Shown: piece by piece, positions 29,846 to 38,817 of the stretch
Layout of the letters: the number at the start of each line of letters is the position of its first letter
Position numbering within the stretch: the stretch's first letter is position 1
Assembly (NCBI RefSeq): GCF_024199925.1
Contig: NZ_JANADR010000001.1
Span: 5,521,501 to 5,585,500 of the forward strand
Direction: 5' to 3'
Source: Bradyrhizobium sp. CCGUVB1N3
GTDB lineage: Bacteria; Pseudomonadota; Alphaproteobacteria; Rhizobiales; Xanthobacteraceae
Length of the DNA: 64,000 nucleotides
Made by a program: the position numbers and the translations under genes
Notes under the pieces: generated by a model
Told to the model about the DNA's origin: nothing
Seen by the model: only the letters and a program-made list of their open reading frames with translations
Database searches by the model: none

Positions 29846-30793
29846 TTACTTGATCAGCCCCTTCTCCTTGTAATAGCGGATCGCGCCGGGGTGCAGGGGA
29901 ACCGGGCTGCCGGTCGCCGCCGTCTCAAGCTTGATTTCCCTGCCGGCGACATGCGCGTTGGCAAGCTCGGGCAGCGACTCGTAGATCAGCTTGGTCATCT
30001 GATAGGCGAGATCATCCGAGACCGCCGAGCTCGTCACGAGATAGTTCACGACCGCCGCCGTGGGCACGTCCTTGTCCTGCCCGGTATAGGTGTTGGCGGG
30101 GATCACGGCGGAGATGAAGGGCGGGCCGATCCTGTCGACGGTCTCCTTCGGCACGGCAACCACCGTGATCGGGCTCGAGGTCGAAAGGTCCTTCAGCGAG
30201 GCAACGCCGAGGCCGGCGGATTGCAGCGTCGCGTTGAGCTGGCGATTCTTCATGAGATCGACGGACTCGGCGAACGGCAGATACTCCACCTTGCCGAGAT
30301 CCTTGTAGTTCATGCCGGCGGCGGCGAGGATCGCGCGCGAATTGAGCTCGGTACCGGATTTCGGCGCGCCGACCGAGAGGCTCTTGCCCTTGAGGTCGGC
30401 GAGCGTCTGGATGCCGCTCTCGGCGGTCGCGACGATCTGGATGTAGTTCGGATAGATCGCGCCGATGGTGCGCAGCTTGTCGAGCTTGGTCTTGAAGCCC
30501 GCCTCCTCCTCGCCGTCCCAGGCGGCCTTGAGGGAATCGCCGAGCGTGAATGCCAGTTCGCCGCGGCCCTGCTGCAAGAGGATGAGATTCTCCACCGACG
30601 CCTTGGTGGCCTGCACCTGCGTCTTCACGTTCGGAATCTTGTCGCTGTAGATTTTTCCGATCGCGACCCCGAGCGGATAGTAGACGCCGGAGGTGCCGCC
30701 GGTCAGCACGTTGATGAACGATTGCGCCTGCGCGCACGACACCGACGCCGCCAGAGCAAGAGCCGAGGCCGCGCCGATCAACTTCAATTTCAT
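29846..30793 (-). CDS. TAXI-family TRAP transporter solute-binding protein
   Basis: 315 residues. A signal peptide ends near SCAQAQ, then the family start FINVLTGGTSGVYYPLGVAIGKIYSD and the internal GRGELAFTLGDSLKAAWDG are typical of the TAXI group, whose members bind glutamate or other small acids. It is secreted to the periplasm and delivers the ligand to the fused permease downstream. The ATG at 30793 has GGGGAG about nine bases upstream; the frame is open upstream without a matching leader. First gene of the TRAP cluster. Confidence 0.92.
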   Translation of the reverse strand: MKLKLIGAASALALAASVSCAQAQSFINVLTGGTSGVYYPLGVAIGKIYSDKIPNVKTQVQATKASVENLILLQQGRGELAFTLGDSLKAAWDGEEEAGFKTKLDKLRTIGAIYPNYIQIVATAESGIQTLADLKGKSLSVGAPKSGTELNSRAILAAAGMNYKDLGKVEYLPFAESVDLMKNRQLNATLQSAGLGVASLKDLSTSSPITVVAVPKETVDRIGPPFISAVIPANTYTGQDKDVPTAAVVNYLVTSSAVSDDLAYQMTKLIYESLPELANAHVAGREIKLETAATGSPVPLHPGAIRYYKEKGLIK

Positions 30794-30996
30794 GATTCTT
30801 ATCTCCCCAAACCGGCAGCGAAATTGGCCGGATGAGGAGTGCGGGTCAACCCGTCCAAAAGGCAAAACAGGGCTGCACGAAACAGCCGTTTCGACAGGAA
30901 CTTAAGGAAATTTTGGAAGGTGCGGCGACATGGCGCAGCCGGACGATGAGCGGGCACACGTGAGGGTCAAATCACGCGCGCCGCGGTCTCGGTCAC

Positions 30997-31193
30997 CTCT
31001 CCCGCTTGCGGGCAGGGCAATCGCATATTGGTTTGCGGCGCTCCTCACCATGAGGGTTTAAGATTTTGCCGCGAAACTAGACCTCATCCTGAGGAGCCCG
31101 CCAACGGCGGGCGTCTCGAAGGATGGGCCGCAAAGAGACCGCTCACCCGGTTCTTTTGCATATCCGATTGCCCTGCCCGCAAGCTGGGAAGGG
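30997..31193. repeat. Interrupted palindromic repeat with a second repeat nested inside
   Basis: The outer arms (30997-31028, containing CTTGCGGGCAGGGCAATCG, and 31160-31193, containing CGATTGCCCTGCCCGCAAG) are inverted. Between them lies another element with CCTCATCCTGAGGAGCCCGC and GCGGGCGTCTCGAAGGATG arms. The arrangement looks like insertion of one repeat class into another. It occupies the 409-bp gap between the TAXI binding protein start and the gene at 31203; no gene is seen there. Confidence 0.7.
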
Positions 31194-31202
31194 AGCGCAC
31201 CG

Positions 31203-31679
31203 TCACTGGAAAGTCATGTCCAGACACTTGGAGATGTCGGAGCCGAGGCCGGAGGAGATGGTGATGCAGCCGCGCACCTTCTGCGCGGTCATGTCGGCGG
31301 CCCACACCGAATAGCCGCCGGGGCCAAAGAACGAGTTGGTGTTCGGCGGCTCGGTCTCGGTGGCATCGAAATCGTAGTGGCCGTCGGTCTCGAAGATGCG
31401 CGGCTTCTTGGTACAGCCGCCGTCGGTCTGCACGTTGATGACTTCCTTGTTGTCGCGGGTCAGCGCAAGCGAGACCTGGCAGCGGAAATATTCCGAGGTC
31501 TTGGTATTGAAGAGATAAGTGTAGGACCTGCAGGTCGCGGTGTTCAGCTTGCCCGGGGCAAGGCCGCGGCTGCAGGAAATCCGCTGGTTGTGGCTGAGCT
31601 GGTAGTCGTCGGCATGGGCGACGGGCGCGAGCGTCATCAGCAACGCGGCGGGCAAGCAAATTTTTATGACATGGTTCAT
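31203..31679 (-). CDS. Exported hypothetical protein
   Basis: About 158 residues from the ATG at 31679 (an upstream ATG at 31688 is possible). The signal peptide ends at PVAHADDY. The mature protein has several Cys (SCSRGLAPGKLNTATCRSY; GGCTKKP; GCITISSGLGSDISKC) and alternating hydrophobic residues, suggesting a disulphide-bonded beta domain in the periplasm. I do not recognise a family. It is followed by a repeat element. Confidence 0.7.
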   Translation of the reverse strand: MNHVIKICLPAALLMTLAPVAHADDYQLSHNQRISCSRGLAPGKLNTATCRSYTYLFNTKTSEYFRCQVSLALTRDNKEVINVQTDGGCTKKPRIFETDGHYDFDATETEPPNTNSFFGPGGYSVWAADMTAQKVRGCITISSGLGSDISKCLDMTFQ

Positions 31680-31907
31680 GCGAATCATCCCTACCCAATC
31701 TCTTTGTCGAATTGCGTTCTAGATGGAAAGCGGAACATAGTCGCGAGCGAACGAAGGGAAAATCACAAACTGCTGGGCAGGATGTGATTGGGGACCACGA
31801 CCCGTTCGACGGGTCGTGGTGCGTTGCGATCGAGGCGTGTATTGACCGGCAAAGACTGTTCGCGATTTGTTCGAAACGGCGGCCAAGTGGTTATGGGGAG
31901 GATGAGG

Positions 31908-32228
31908 ATGACTGGATTTGGAACGAAGGCCTCGATGGCTGCGGCGATGTTTGGGGCAGTGATCTTCGGGGCGCTCGCCGCGCCGGCCGTCGCGCAGACC
32001 GCCGCGACGCCGTGGGAGCTGAAGGCCGACATGGGCTATGCCTATGACAAGGAAGGCAAGACTTTCTCTTACAAGATGGGCACCAGCAATGCCGGCGACC
32101 TCCTGAAGGGCGCCAAGAAGGTGCCACGCGGCACGCTGTTCTTCATCGGCCAGAACGGCCAGCTCTACATGCGCACCGGCCCGTACCTCGAGGGCGACGG
32201 ACGGTTCAAGTTCGGCCCGGACCAGTAA
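31908..32228 (+). CDS. Small exported hypothetical protein
   Basis: 106 residues. The ATG at 31908 has GGAGG six bases upstream. The signal peptide ends at APAVAQTA. The mature part is about 75 residues (TPWELKADMGYAYDKEGKTFSYKMGTSN), rich in aromatics and with no Cys, plausibly a small beta protein of the periplasm. Unknown function. The plus-strand repeat at 32261 follows its stop by about 30 bp. Confidence 0.72.
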   Translation: MTGFGTKASMAAAMFGAVIFGALAAPAVAQTAATPWELKADMGYAYDKEGKTFSYKMGTSNAGDLLKGAKKVPRGTLFFIGQNGQLYMRTGPYLEGDGRFKFGPDQ

Positions 32229-32260
32229 GGGGGCGGCGGAGCGGCGCCACACATTCGGTG

Positions 32261-32360
32261 TCATCACCCGCGAAAGCGGGTGATCCAGTATTCCAGAGAC
32301 AGCTATGGGATGCGGAGAGGGCACGGCGTACTGGATGCCCCGCCTTCGCGGGGCATGACG
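32261..32360. repeat. Palindromic intergenic repeat with two hairpins
   Basis: A first hairpin TCACCCGCGAAAGCGGGTGA (32264-32283) and a second, CCCCGCCTTCGCGGGG, flank a centre with CCAGTATTCCAGAG and its partly complementary TACTGGATGCC. The class is common in Bradyrhizobium intergenic regions. It separates two convergent genes (31908-32228 and 32369-33559). Confidence 0.75.
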
Positions 32361-32368
32361 GCCACCTT

Positions 32369-33559
32369 CTAAAACGCCCCCGCCAACTCCCTCGCCCCAG
32401 CATTGTTGCTGTTCGAATCCATCCGTGCATCCGTCACCGCCAGCAGCTTCGCCACCGTGTTGTGGCGGATCGCGACCGGGTTGCGCTCGTAGCCGCCGCG
32501 CTGGAAGAAGTTCGAGGTCGGCACCTGCTCGCGCATGGCCTGGGGCATCGTCACCATGTCGAGGCCGGTACCGTCGCCGGTGAGGTTCATCATCTCGAGC
32601 TCGGCGGCGGTGAGCGGGCGGGTATAGCCCTTGGCGCGCGCGAACAGCACGGAGGTCAAAAGCTTGTGGGTCTGAAGCATCGGCCCGACGTCGATGTCCA
32701 GCACCATGGCGTGCATTGCCCAGCCCTGTGCGGTGTCGCCGATCTTCTCATGCTCCGACCAGGTATCCGGCACCGACTTTGCGTGCGCCACCATCTTCTT
32801 CAACACGGCGAGCTTGTACTCAAGCGCCTTGCGCGCTGCACCTGAGCTCTGTGCGGTCTTCTCGGAGAGCGCGCGGATCAACTCGTGACCCTGCTCGGCG
32901 AGCAGTTCGACGCTGTTGGTCGTCAGCAACTGGTTGTAGCCGATCGCGGTCGAGATCGCGCGCTTGCCGCCATGTTCAATTCCCGCTTGCACGTCGTGAT
33001 TGCCGGTGCCGCCGGTCTCGAACGAATAGACCCGCACCGCCTGCTCGCGCGTCAGCCCGAAGGCGAGCGCATAACGCGCGTAGGCACGCTTGAACTCGAC
33101 TTCGGTCGCGGGCCGCTGCGGCGTAAACTGATAGAGCTCCTGCGACGCGCGCAACAGATCGGCAACGACGGGGATCGGCTTGCGCGGGCGCGGCTCCGGC
33201 TCTTCGGTGGGTTCCGGATTCACCGGCCGCTTAGGCCCGGTATAGAGCGGCGGCGGCTCCAGCACGTAATCGTCGAGCGTGATCTGCTGCCCGCCGCGCC
33301 GCTTGGCGTTGCGGGTGCGGCGCTTCTCCGCGATCTGGCCCCAATAGGCTCCGGCCTCCGCGTCAAAGGCGGCGCGCGCCTCCTGGTACTCCTGGAGGCG
33401 GCGGCGATATTCGAGGATGGCTTGCGGCGACGCCTGCGCCATCGCGTTGCCGACGGCCGGCGGTAGTGCGGAGGAGTCGCGCGCGGGCGCAGGCGATGCG
33501 AACAGGACGAACGCAAACGGTGCAAGCGTCAGCGCGTGCCGAATCGGTTGGTGATGCAT
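32369..33559 (-). CDS. Exported protein with transglycosylase-like motifs
   Basis: 396 residues. A signal peptide (ending SPAPARD) is followed by a charged helical part with a Pro-rich linker (residues 100-130). The middle, around residues 170-215, reads REQAVRVYSFETGGTGNHD and then AISTAIGYNQLL: an Glu followed by Thr-Gly-Gly and then an aromatic-Gly-Tyr-Asn-Gln-Leu-Leu, reminiscent of the ES(G/K) and GLMQ motifs of lytic transglycosylases, with Glu181 the possible acid. The similarity is by eye only and the family is not named. Probably periplasmic and acting on peptidoglycan if the guess holds. Confidence 0.7.
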   Translation of the reverse strand: MHHQPIRHALTLAPFAFVLFASPAPARDSSALPPAVGNAMAQASPQAILEYRRRLQEYQEARAAFDAEAGAYWGQIAEKRRTRNAKRRGGQQITLDDYVLEPPPLYTGPKRPVNPEPTEEPEPRPRKPIPVVADLLRASQELYQFTPQRPATEVEFKRAYARYALAFGLTREQAVRVYSFETGGTGNHDVQAGIEHGGKRAISTAIGYNQLLTTNSVELLAEQGHELIRALSEKTAQSSGAARKALEYKLAVLKKMVAHAKSVPDTWSEHEKIGDTAQGWAMHAMVLDIDVGPMLQTHKLLTSVLFARAKGYTRPLTAAELEMMNLTGDGTGLDMVTMPQAMREQVPTSNFFQRGGYERNPVAIRHNTVAKLLAVTDARMDSNSNNAGARELAGAF

Positions 33560-33618
33560 GGTACCGTCTTAGCAAGCACCGCGTGACTGTCAGGTTAAAA
33601 CGCCGTTTACTTCTAAGG

Positions 33619-34245
33619 TCATTTCCAGGCGAACACCGGCTGTTCCAGCTCGGCAACACGGGTTGCGCGCCCCGCCAGCACCTCGCGGAACTGATAGATC
33701 AGCGCGGCGGTCGGAGCGTGGATCAGGCTCCCCTCGTGATGGAAGCGGATCACGCGCCGTGCGCTTTCGGGGATGGCGACGAAGTCGAAGGCGTCATCGC
33801 GCTCGATCGTAGCAAGCGCTATTGGGTGCACGGAGGCGACCTCCTCTGGGTTCGGCACGATTCGTCCACTGTCGGCGGCCCAGACCACGACGGGCGTGAT
33901 CAGATAGCCGGAGCGGGTCGGGTAGTCGTCCAGGAGGCCGAGCACCGCGTCCGCAGCAAGCCTCAATCCGAGCTCCTCGTCGAGCTCCCGCAGCGCCGCC
34001 GCGACCGGCGTTTCACCGGCATCGCAGCGTCCGCCGGGCAAGGCCCATTGCCCGCGATGAGCGCGCAGGTGAGACGCACGCAAGGTGAGCAGCAGCGCGG
34101 TGTCGCGCCCCTCGCCTGCAGCGGCAAGCGCAATGGCAACAGCGGCGCGCTTCAGTGCTGGCGGCTCGTCATCGTCCGGCAGGCGCACGAACGCCGCGCA
34201 GGCGCCGGCGATATTCCGCCGTGTGGCATCGTCGAACGGTCTCAT
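33619..34245 (-). CDS. NUDIX hydrolase (CoA pyrophosphatase-like)
   Basis: 208 residues. The NUDIX box G(x5)E(x7)REUxEExGU is perfect in GRCDAGETPVAAALRELDEELGL. The preceding LLTLRASHLRAHRGQWALPGG resembles the UPF0035 segment of CoA-pyrophosphatase NudL-type proteins, which hydrolyse CoA and its derivatives to 3'-phospho-ADP and phosphopantetheine. Cytosolic. Divergent from the thioesterase at 34320. Confidence 0.87.
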   Translation of the reverse strand: MRPFDDATRRNIAGACAAFVRLPDDDEPPALKRAAVAIALAAAGEGRDTALLLTLRASHLRAHRGQWALPGGRCDAGETPVAAALRELDEELGLRLAADAVLGLLDDYPTRSGYLITPVVVWAADSGRIVPNPEEVASVHPIALATIERDDAFDFVAIPESARRVIRFHHEGSLIHAPTAALIYQFREVLAGRATRVAELEQPVFAWK

Positions 34246-34319
34246 GATGCTTGACTACACCAGGAGCGCGCTTGATGAAATGAGGCGCACATGCTCCGCT
34301 TTCACAGACGGACCCGGAT

Positions 34320-34745
34320 ATGATCGACAAGGCCGCCGCAAGACTCAAGCACGACGGCTGGGCCGTTGTCGAAACCACCGGTTTCATGCACCTCATCGGT
34401 CCCTTGTGGGAGCGCCGGGTCGACGGCCAGTATGAATACGCGCTGATCACGCAGGACAAGCATCACAACCGCCGCGGCATGGTGCAGGGCGGCGTGACGA
34501 TGACCTTCGCCGACCGAACCTGCGGCATGACCGCGCGATACGTCACCGGCAAGCAGTACATGGCGACGGTGCAGCTCGACACCCATTTCGTCGAGGCCGG
34601 CAAGATCGGCGACATCCTGATCTCGCGCCCGCGCGTGGTGCGCTCGACCCGCAGCCTCGTTTTCATGAACACCGAGGTCACCGTCGACGACCGCTGCATC
34701 GTGATGGCGAATGGTGTGTTCAAGATCTTGAAGGGGCCGGAGTAG
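34320..34745 (+). CDS. PaaI-family thioesterase with altered active-site motif
   Basis: 141 residues of the single hot-dog fold. The family's motif HGG appears as VQGG in NRRGMVQGGVTMTFADRTCG, with Gln replacing the usual His, followed by the helix with Asp. Otherwise the layout (VQLDTHFVEAGKIGDILISRPRVVRSTRSLVFMNTEV) is standard. The family hydrolyses aryl- or acyl-CoA thioesters. The changed residue may alter substrate, but the fold and the acidic residue are kept. Start ATG at 34320, divergent from the NUDIX gene. Confidence 0.82.
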   Translation: MIDKAAARLKHDGWAVVETTGFMHLIGPLWERRVDGQYEYALITQDKHHNRRGMVQGGVTMTFADRTCGMTARYVTGKQYMATVQLDTHFVEAGKIGDILISRPRVVRSTRSLVFMNTEVTVDDRCIVMANGVFKILKGPE

Positions 34746-34769
34746 GCTCATTGCAAGACGTCCTCCGAC

Positions 34770-34911
34770 GTCGTCCTGGCGAAAGCCAGGACCCATTACC
34801 CCAGGGAGCAGCCGTGGCGCGAAGCTGGTCAACCACGAGTCTTCGCCAAACCACTTCCTGTGGTTATGGGTCCTGGATCAGCGCTCGCTCCGCTCGCTTG
34901 TCCAGGACGAC
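34770..34911. repeat. Palindromic repeat, GTCGTCCTGG family
   Basis: The ends GTCGTCCTGG and CCAGGACGAC are inverted, with two internal copies of the pair GGACCCAT/ATGGGTCC and TGGTCAACCACGA-type sequence between. Long hairpin potential. It occupies the 276-bp gap between the thioesterase (34320-34745) and the aldo/keto reductase (35022). Confidence 0.75.
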
Positions 34912-35021
34912 GATACTGAGAGAGCATGCGTATTGAAGCATTTCTGGATTGCTCTGCTGCGCTCGCAATGGCGAAGTTGGGCCGCTATGCTGGCGCCCAC
35001 AAACACGTTGAGGAATAGCCC

Positions 35022-36032
35022 ATGCAATACCGCCAGCTCGGCCGCAGTGGCCTGAAAGTCTCGCCGATCTGTCTGGGCACGATGATGTTCGGCGGCCCCA
35101 CCAGTGAGGCGGATTCCGCAAAAATCATCGCGAAGGCGCGCGAGGCCGGTATCAACTTCATCGACACGGCCGACGCGTATTCGAACGGCGGTTCGGAAGA
35201 GGTCGTCGGCCGCGCGATTGCCAACAACCGTCACGCCTGGGTACTCGCCACAAAACTCGCCAATCCCATGGGCGATGACCCCAATCGCGGCGGCCTGTCG
35301 CGGCGCTGGGTGTTGCAGGCAGCGGACGAGAGCTTGAAGCGCCTCGGCACCGATTTCATCGACGTCTACTATCTGCACAAGGAAGACCATGCGACGCCGC
35401 TGGAGGAGACCGTGCGCGCGATAGGAGACCTGATCCGTGCGGGCAAGGTGCGCTATTTCGGCGTCTCGAACTACCGCGCCTGGCGCCTCGCCGAGATCTG
35501 CAACATCTGCGACCGGCTCGGCATCGACCGGCCCGTGGTGAGCCAGCCCTACTACAACGCCATGAACCGCATGCCGGAGGTCGAGCACTTTCCGGCCTGC
35601 GGCTATTACGGCCTCGGTATCGTGCCCTACAGCCCGCTGGCGCGCGGCGTGCTGACAGGCAAATACAGCCCGGACGCACCGCCCGACAAGGAGACGCGCG
35701 CGGGCCGCAACGACACCCGCATGATGCAGACGGAATGGCGTCCCGAGTCGCTCAAGCTCGCGCAGGAGATCAAGCAGCATGCGGAGAAAAAGGGCATCAC
35801 TGCCGGCCAGTTCGCAGTCGCCTGGGTGCTCAACTCCGCTTTCGTCACCTCGGTGATCGCCGGCCCGCGCACCGAGGAGCAGTGGGACGACTACATCCGC
35901 GCGCTCGACTATCGCTTCACCGCAGAGGACGAGGCGTTGATCGACGCCCTGGTGACATCGGGCCATCCCTCGACTCCGGGCTATAACGACCCGGCCTATC
36001 CGATCGAAGGCCGCCGCGCGCGGACAGCGTAA
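35022..36032 (+). CDS. Aldo/keto reductase
   Basis: 336 residues, TIM barrel. The catalytic tetrad is visible: Asp and Tyr in FIDTADAYSNGG, Lys in VLATKLAN and His in VYYLHKED. The NADPH-binding C-terminal part is present (GVSNYRAW, then YSPLARGVLTGKY). It reduces aldehydes or ketones with NADPH; the substrate is unknown and the sequence is like the Tas/YajO-type subfamily. Followed after 11 bp by the TPR gene on the same strand. Confidence 0.9.
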   Translation: MQYRQLGRSGLKVSPICLGTMMFGGPTSEADSAKIIAKAREAGINFIDTADAYSNGGSEEVVGRAIANNRHAWVLATKLANPMGDDPNRGGLSRRWVLQAADESLKRLGTDFIDVYYLHKEDHATPLEETVRAIGDLIRAGKVRYFGVSNYRAWRLAEICNICDRLGIDRPVVSQPYYNAMNRMPEVEHFPACGYYGLGIVPYSPLARGVLTGKYSPDAPPDKETRAGRNDTRMMQTEWRPESLKLAQEIKQHAEKKGITAGQFAVAWVLNSAFVTSVIAGPRTEEQWDDYIRALDYRFTAEDEALIDALVTSGHPSTPGYNDPAYPIEGRRARTA

Positions 36033-36043
36033 AGGAAGCGACC

Positions 36044-37357
36044 ATGGCGTATCAGGACCGCTACGGGCTTCCGCTCTCCACCATATCCGATGCGGCGGCA
36101 AGCGCGTATCGCGAGGGCGTCGACCTCTTGCTCGCGGGCTGGACCGGCGCAGCGGAGACGCTGGAGCGCGCCATCGAGGCTGATCCTGATTTCGCACTGG
36201 CGCACATCGCGCGCGCCCGCCTGCATTCCTTCTATCAGCAGGGCGAGCTCGCGCGGAAGAAAGCGGGCCTCGCGCGCGAGCTGGTGGCGAAGCGCGGCAC
36301 GGAGCGCGAACGCTCGCATGTCGAGGCGCTGGCGCTCGCGGTCGAGGGACGTCTGCCGGAGGCGCTGGCTGCGACCTTGAAGCATATCGAGGCATGGCCG
36401 CGCGATGCGGTGGTGCTGGCACTGCCGCTCGGCGCGTTCGGCCTGTTCGCTTTCTCCGGCATGGCCGATCACGACCGCGCGCGGCAGGACCTGTGCGCAA
36501 GCGTCGCGGATCACTATGGCGAGGACTGGTGGTTCCTCACGCTCTACGGCTGGGCGATCACGGAGAATGGCGATGTTGCGCACGGCCGCGCCATCACCGA
36601 GCGCGGCTTTGGCCTGAAGCGCGAAAACGCGCATGGCGCCCACGCCGTGCTGCATGCGATGTTCGAGGACGGTTCGATCGACGAGGCGGACCGTCTCGTC
36701 GACGAATGGATCGGCGGCTATGACCGTTCCGGAATCCTGCACGGCCATATCCGCTGGCACCAGGCGCTCGGCGCGCTCGAGCACGGCAATGCGGCGCGCG
36801 CGCTCGCGATCTATGCCGACGCGCTGCAGCCGTCGATGACGCAGGCGCCGCCGCTCAACGTGATCACCGACGGCGCCTCGCTGTTGTGGCGCCTGTCGGC
36901 CTATGGTCACGCAGTGCCGAAAGAGCTCTGGACCGAGGCTGACGCCACCGCGCAAAAACTGTTTCCGAAATCGAGCATCCCCTTTGCCGACGTCCACATG
37001 GCGCTGTTCGCGGCCGCCACGCAAGATCGCGACGCACTGGCCCCGCGTCTTGCCGTCATCGAGCAGCGGCTGGCCGACGGCAAGCTGCCTGCGGGCCCCG
37101 TGGTGCCCGCGATCTGCCGCGCGATGACGGCCTTCGCCGACGAGGATTTTGCCACGTGCGTGCACGTGCTCGCGCCGGCTCTTTCCGATGTCGTGCGGAT
37201 CGGCGGCAGCCACGCCCAGCGGGAGCTGATCGAGGATACTTTTATCGTCGCCTTGATGCGCAGCGGCGAGCTCGCACGCGCCCGCGCGATGCTCGACGCC
37301 CGCCTGCACCGCCGCCCTTCGCCGCGCGATGCGCGCTGGCAGACGGCACTTCAGTGA
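36044..37357 (+). CDS. TPR protein of the TTC38 type
   Basis: 437 residues. The whole length reads as paired helices of degenerate TPR units; the N-terminal YGLPLSTISDAAASAYREGVDLLLAGWTGAAETLERAIEADPDFALAH and the central GAFGLFAFSGMADHDRARQDL match the family related to human TTC38. The function is unknown; these cytosolic proteins probably bind other proteins or small molecules. The gene starts 11 bp after the aldo/keto reductase with an AAAGGAAG site, so they are likely cotranscribed. Confidence 0.85.
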   Translation: MAYQDRYGLPLSTISDAAASAYREGVDLLLAGWTGAAETLERAIEADPDFALAHIARARLHSFYQQGELARKKAGLARELVAKRGTERERSHVEALALAVEGRLPEALAATLKHIEAWPRDAVVLALPLGAFGLFAFSGMADHDRARQDLCASVADHYGEDWWFLTLYGWAITENGDVAHGRAITERGFGLKRENAHGAHAVLHAMFEDGSIDEADRLVDEWIGGYDRSGILHGHIRWHQALGALEHGNAARALAIYADALQPSMTQAPPLNVITDGASLLWRLSAYGHAVPKELWTEADATAQKLFPKSSIPFADVHMALFAAATQDRDALAPRLAVIEQRLADGKLPAGPVVPAICRAMTAFADEDFATCVHVLAPALSDVVRIGGSHAQRELIEDTFIVALMRSGELARARAMLDARLHRRPSPRDARWQTALQ

Positions 37358-37367
37358 AACGCCCCGA

Positions 37368-37841
37368 TCAAGCGGCGCCGAGCCGCTGCCTTGCGCTGTC
37401 GTTGGCGTCGGTAATGCCGCTGGAGGCGCCGGCCTTGCCGAGACCGAACGGAGGCATGCCGCTGTAGATCGCCTCATAGTCGCCGGCGTGGACCCTGTAG
37501 GTCTCGTGCCAGATGCCGACGTCGCCGCGGCTGTCCTTCAGGCGCCGGTTGAAATCAACCCAGGCCGGCCAGTGCTGCGCGTCGCGCGCCCTGGCGTAGC
37601 GCTCCAGATGATCAAAGCTCCGCCAATACTGCACCATGTTGAGAAGGCCGAGTTCGGTGTGACCGAGGAAGCCGACCTCCTTTGAGGCCTTCTCCAGCTC
37701 CTTGATCATCCTCGGCATGGCGAGCGCGACCGGCAGCCATTTGTGGAGCGCCCACGGCTTGTTGACGCGCATGCCGATCAGGAACACGACGAAATCGCCT
37801 TCGATCCGGCCGGCGACGCGGCTCGGGATTACCTTGGCCAT
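37368..37841 (-). CDS. DUF4188 (monooxygenase-like) protein
   Basis: 157 residues from the ATG at 37841, with a perfect GGAGG six bases upstream; the longer frame to 38156 is not coding. The sequence [42 protein letters not shown] and the central [26 protein letters not shown] are the hallmarks of DUF4188, a ferredoxin-like alpha/beta barrel fold found beside P450 or heme genes in other genomes. Function uncertain. Convergent with the TPR gene. Confidence 0.83.
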   Translation of the reverse strand: MAKVIPSRVAGRIEGDFVVFLIGMRVNKPWALHKWLPVALAMPRMIKELEKASKEVGFLGHTELGLLNMVQYWRSFDHLERYARARDAQHWPAWVDFNRRLKDSRGDVGIWHETYRVHAGDYEAIYSGMPPFGLGKAGASSGITDANDSARQRLGAA

Positions 37842-38053
37842 GCGAAGCCTCCCCCCGTAGATTTCCGGAAAGACTGCCGGAGGGCGGTCGCCGCGACAAG
37901 CTTTGCCACGAAAAAAACATGGCCCTGGCGACAAGTGCGCGCCGGGACGGGGGTTGGGGCGGTTTTCGCGAATCGCCGGCAGGTGGCGCGGTGGTATTCC
38001 AGACGGGCATGTGCTTGGCACAACAAACGGGATCGCAACCAATTGGTGGTTCG

Positions 38054-38686
38054 ATGGTTGATGCACGGAGCTTTTCCGTTTCCGCCACGCGCCATGCGAG
38101 CCCGGTGATGCGCCGCTTCCGACCGGTTCTGGCCGCGAGCCTGGTCGCTCTCGCAACTCCCTGTTTTGCCGGGTCTTCCGCCCCCATCCGGGTCAACAAC
38201 CAGGCGGAGCCGCAAAACTCCTTCATCGACCTGCTGGCGCTGATGTCGGGCCAGTGCAAGACGCTGAAGATCGCCGGGCGCGAATTCGGCTGCAAGACGG
38301 TGGCCTACGCCCATGGCGACAAGGGCCGGGTCAATTTCGCGGTCGCGGTCGACGACCCCGCCGACGACAGCCATGTCGTTTCGTTCTCCGGCGAGAACGG
38401 CAAGCGCGCCGACGACAATTCCTATGAGCTGCCGATCGACCGCATGCTGCTCAACTCCAAGGACCGGCCGCGGGTCGACGGCCTGCCGGTGCCGGCCGAG
38501 CAGACTTCCACCGGCATCTGCCGCCAGACCGGCAATTTCGCCGCAAAGCAGGTCTCGAACATCACCTGCACCGCGACCGACAATGAGGGCCGCAAGTACG
38601 AGCTGCTGTTCGTCTCCGACGGCACGCCGGTGAGCGTGCGCCGCGTCCGGCAGTCCTCGCCGTCGATCCAGGATCCGTTCAAGTAG
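38054..38686 (+). CDS. Exported hypothetical protein
   Basis: About 210 residues from the ATG at 38054, or 192 from 38108. The signal peptide ends TPCFAGSS. The mature part has six Cys ([32 protein letters not shown]), probably disulphide-bonded, and a beta-rich sequence. No family is recognised; several rhizobial exported proteins look similar. Periplasmic location is inferred. Confidence 0.7.
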   Translation: MVDARSFSVSATRHASPVMRRFRPVLAASLVALATPCFAGSSAPIRVNNQAEPQNSFIDLLALMSGQCKTLKIAGREFGCKTVAYAHGDKGRVNFAVAVDDPADDSHVVSFSGENGKRADDNSYELPIDRMLLNSKDRPRVDGLPVPAEQTSTGICRQTGNFAAKQVSNITCTATDNEGRKYELLFVSDGTPVSVRRVRQSSPSIQDPFK

Positions 38687-38817
38687 GCAGCGGACGGCCG
38701 CTTACCTGCCAAGGAGCAGGATGGATCGCGGCCAATAGCATTGCTACCCCAAGGGCTGGGACGACGATCCACAACGTTTCGTGCTTCATGACGCCCGGTC
38801 GCTAAGCTTCCGGGCTC

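Noticed and set aside
31084..31698. A 204-codon minus-strand frame across 31084-31698
   Set aside because: Out of frame with the exported gene at 31203-31679 and running through a repeat element.
38750..38815. A GCCCGG/CCGGGC hairpin after the first omp gene
   Set aside because: Only a 6-bp stem with an 11-base loop and no T run; not enough for a terminator call.
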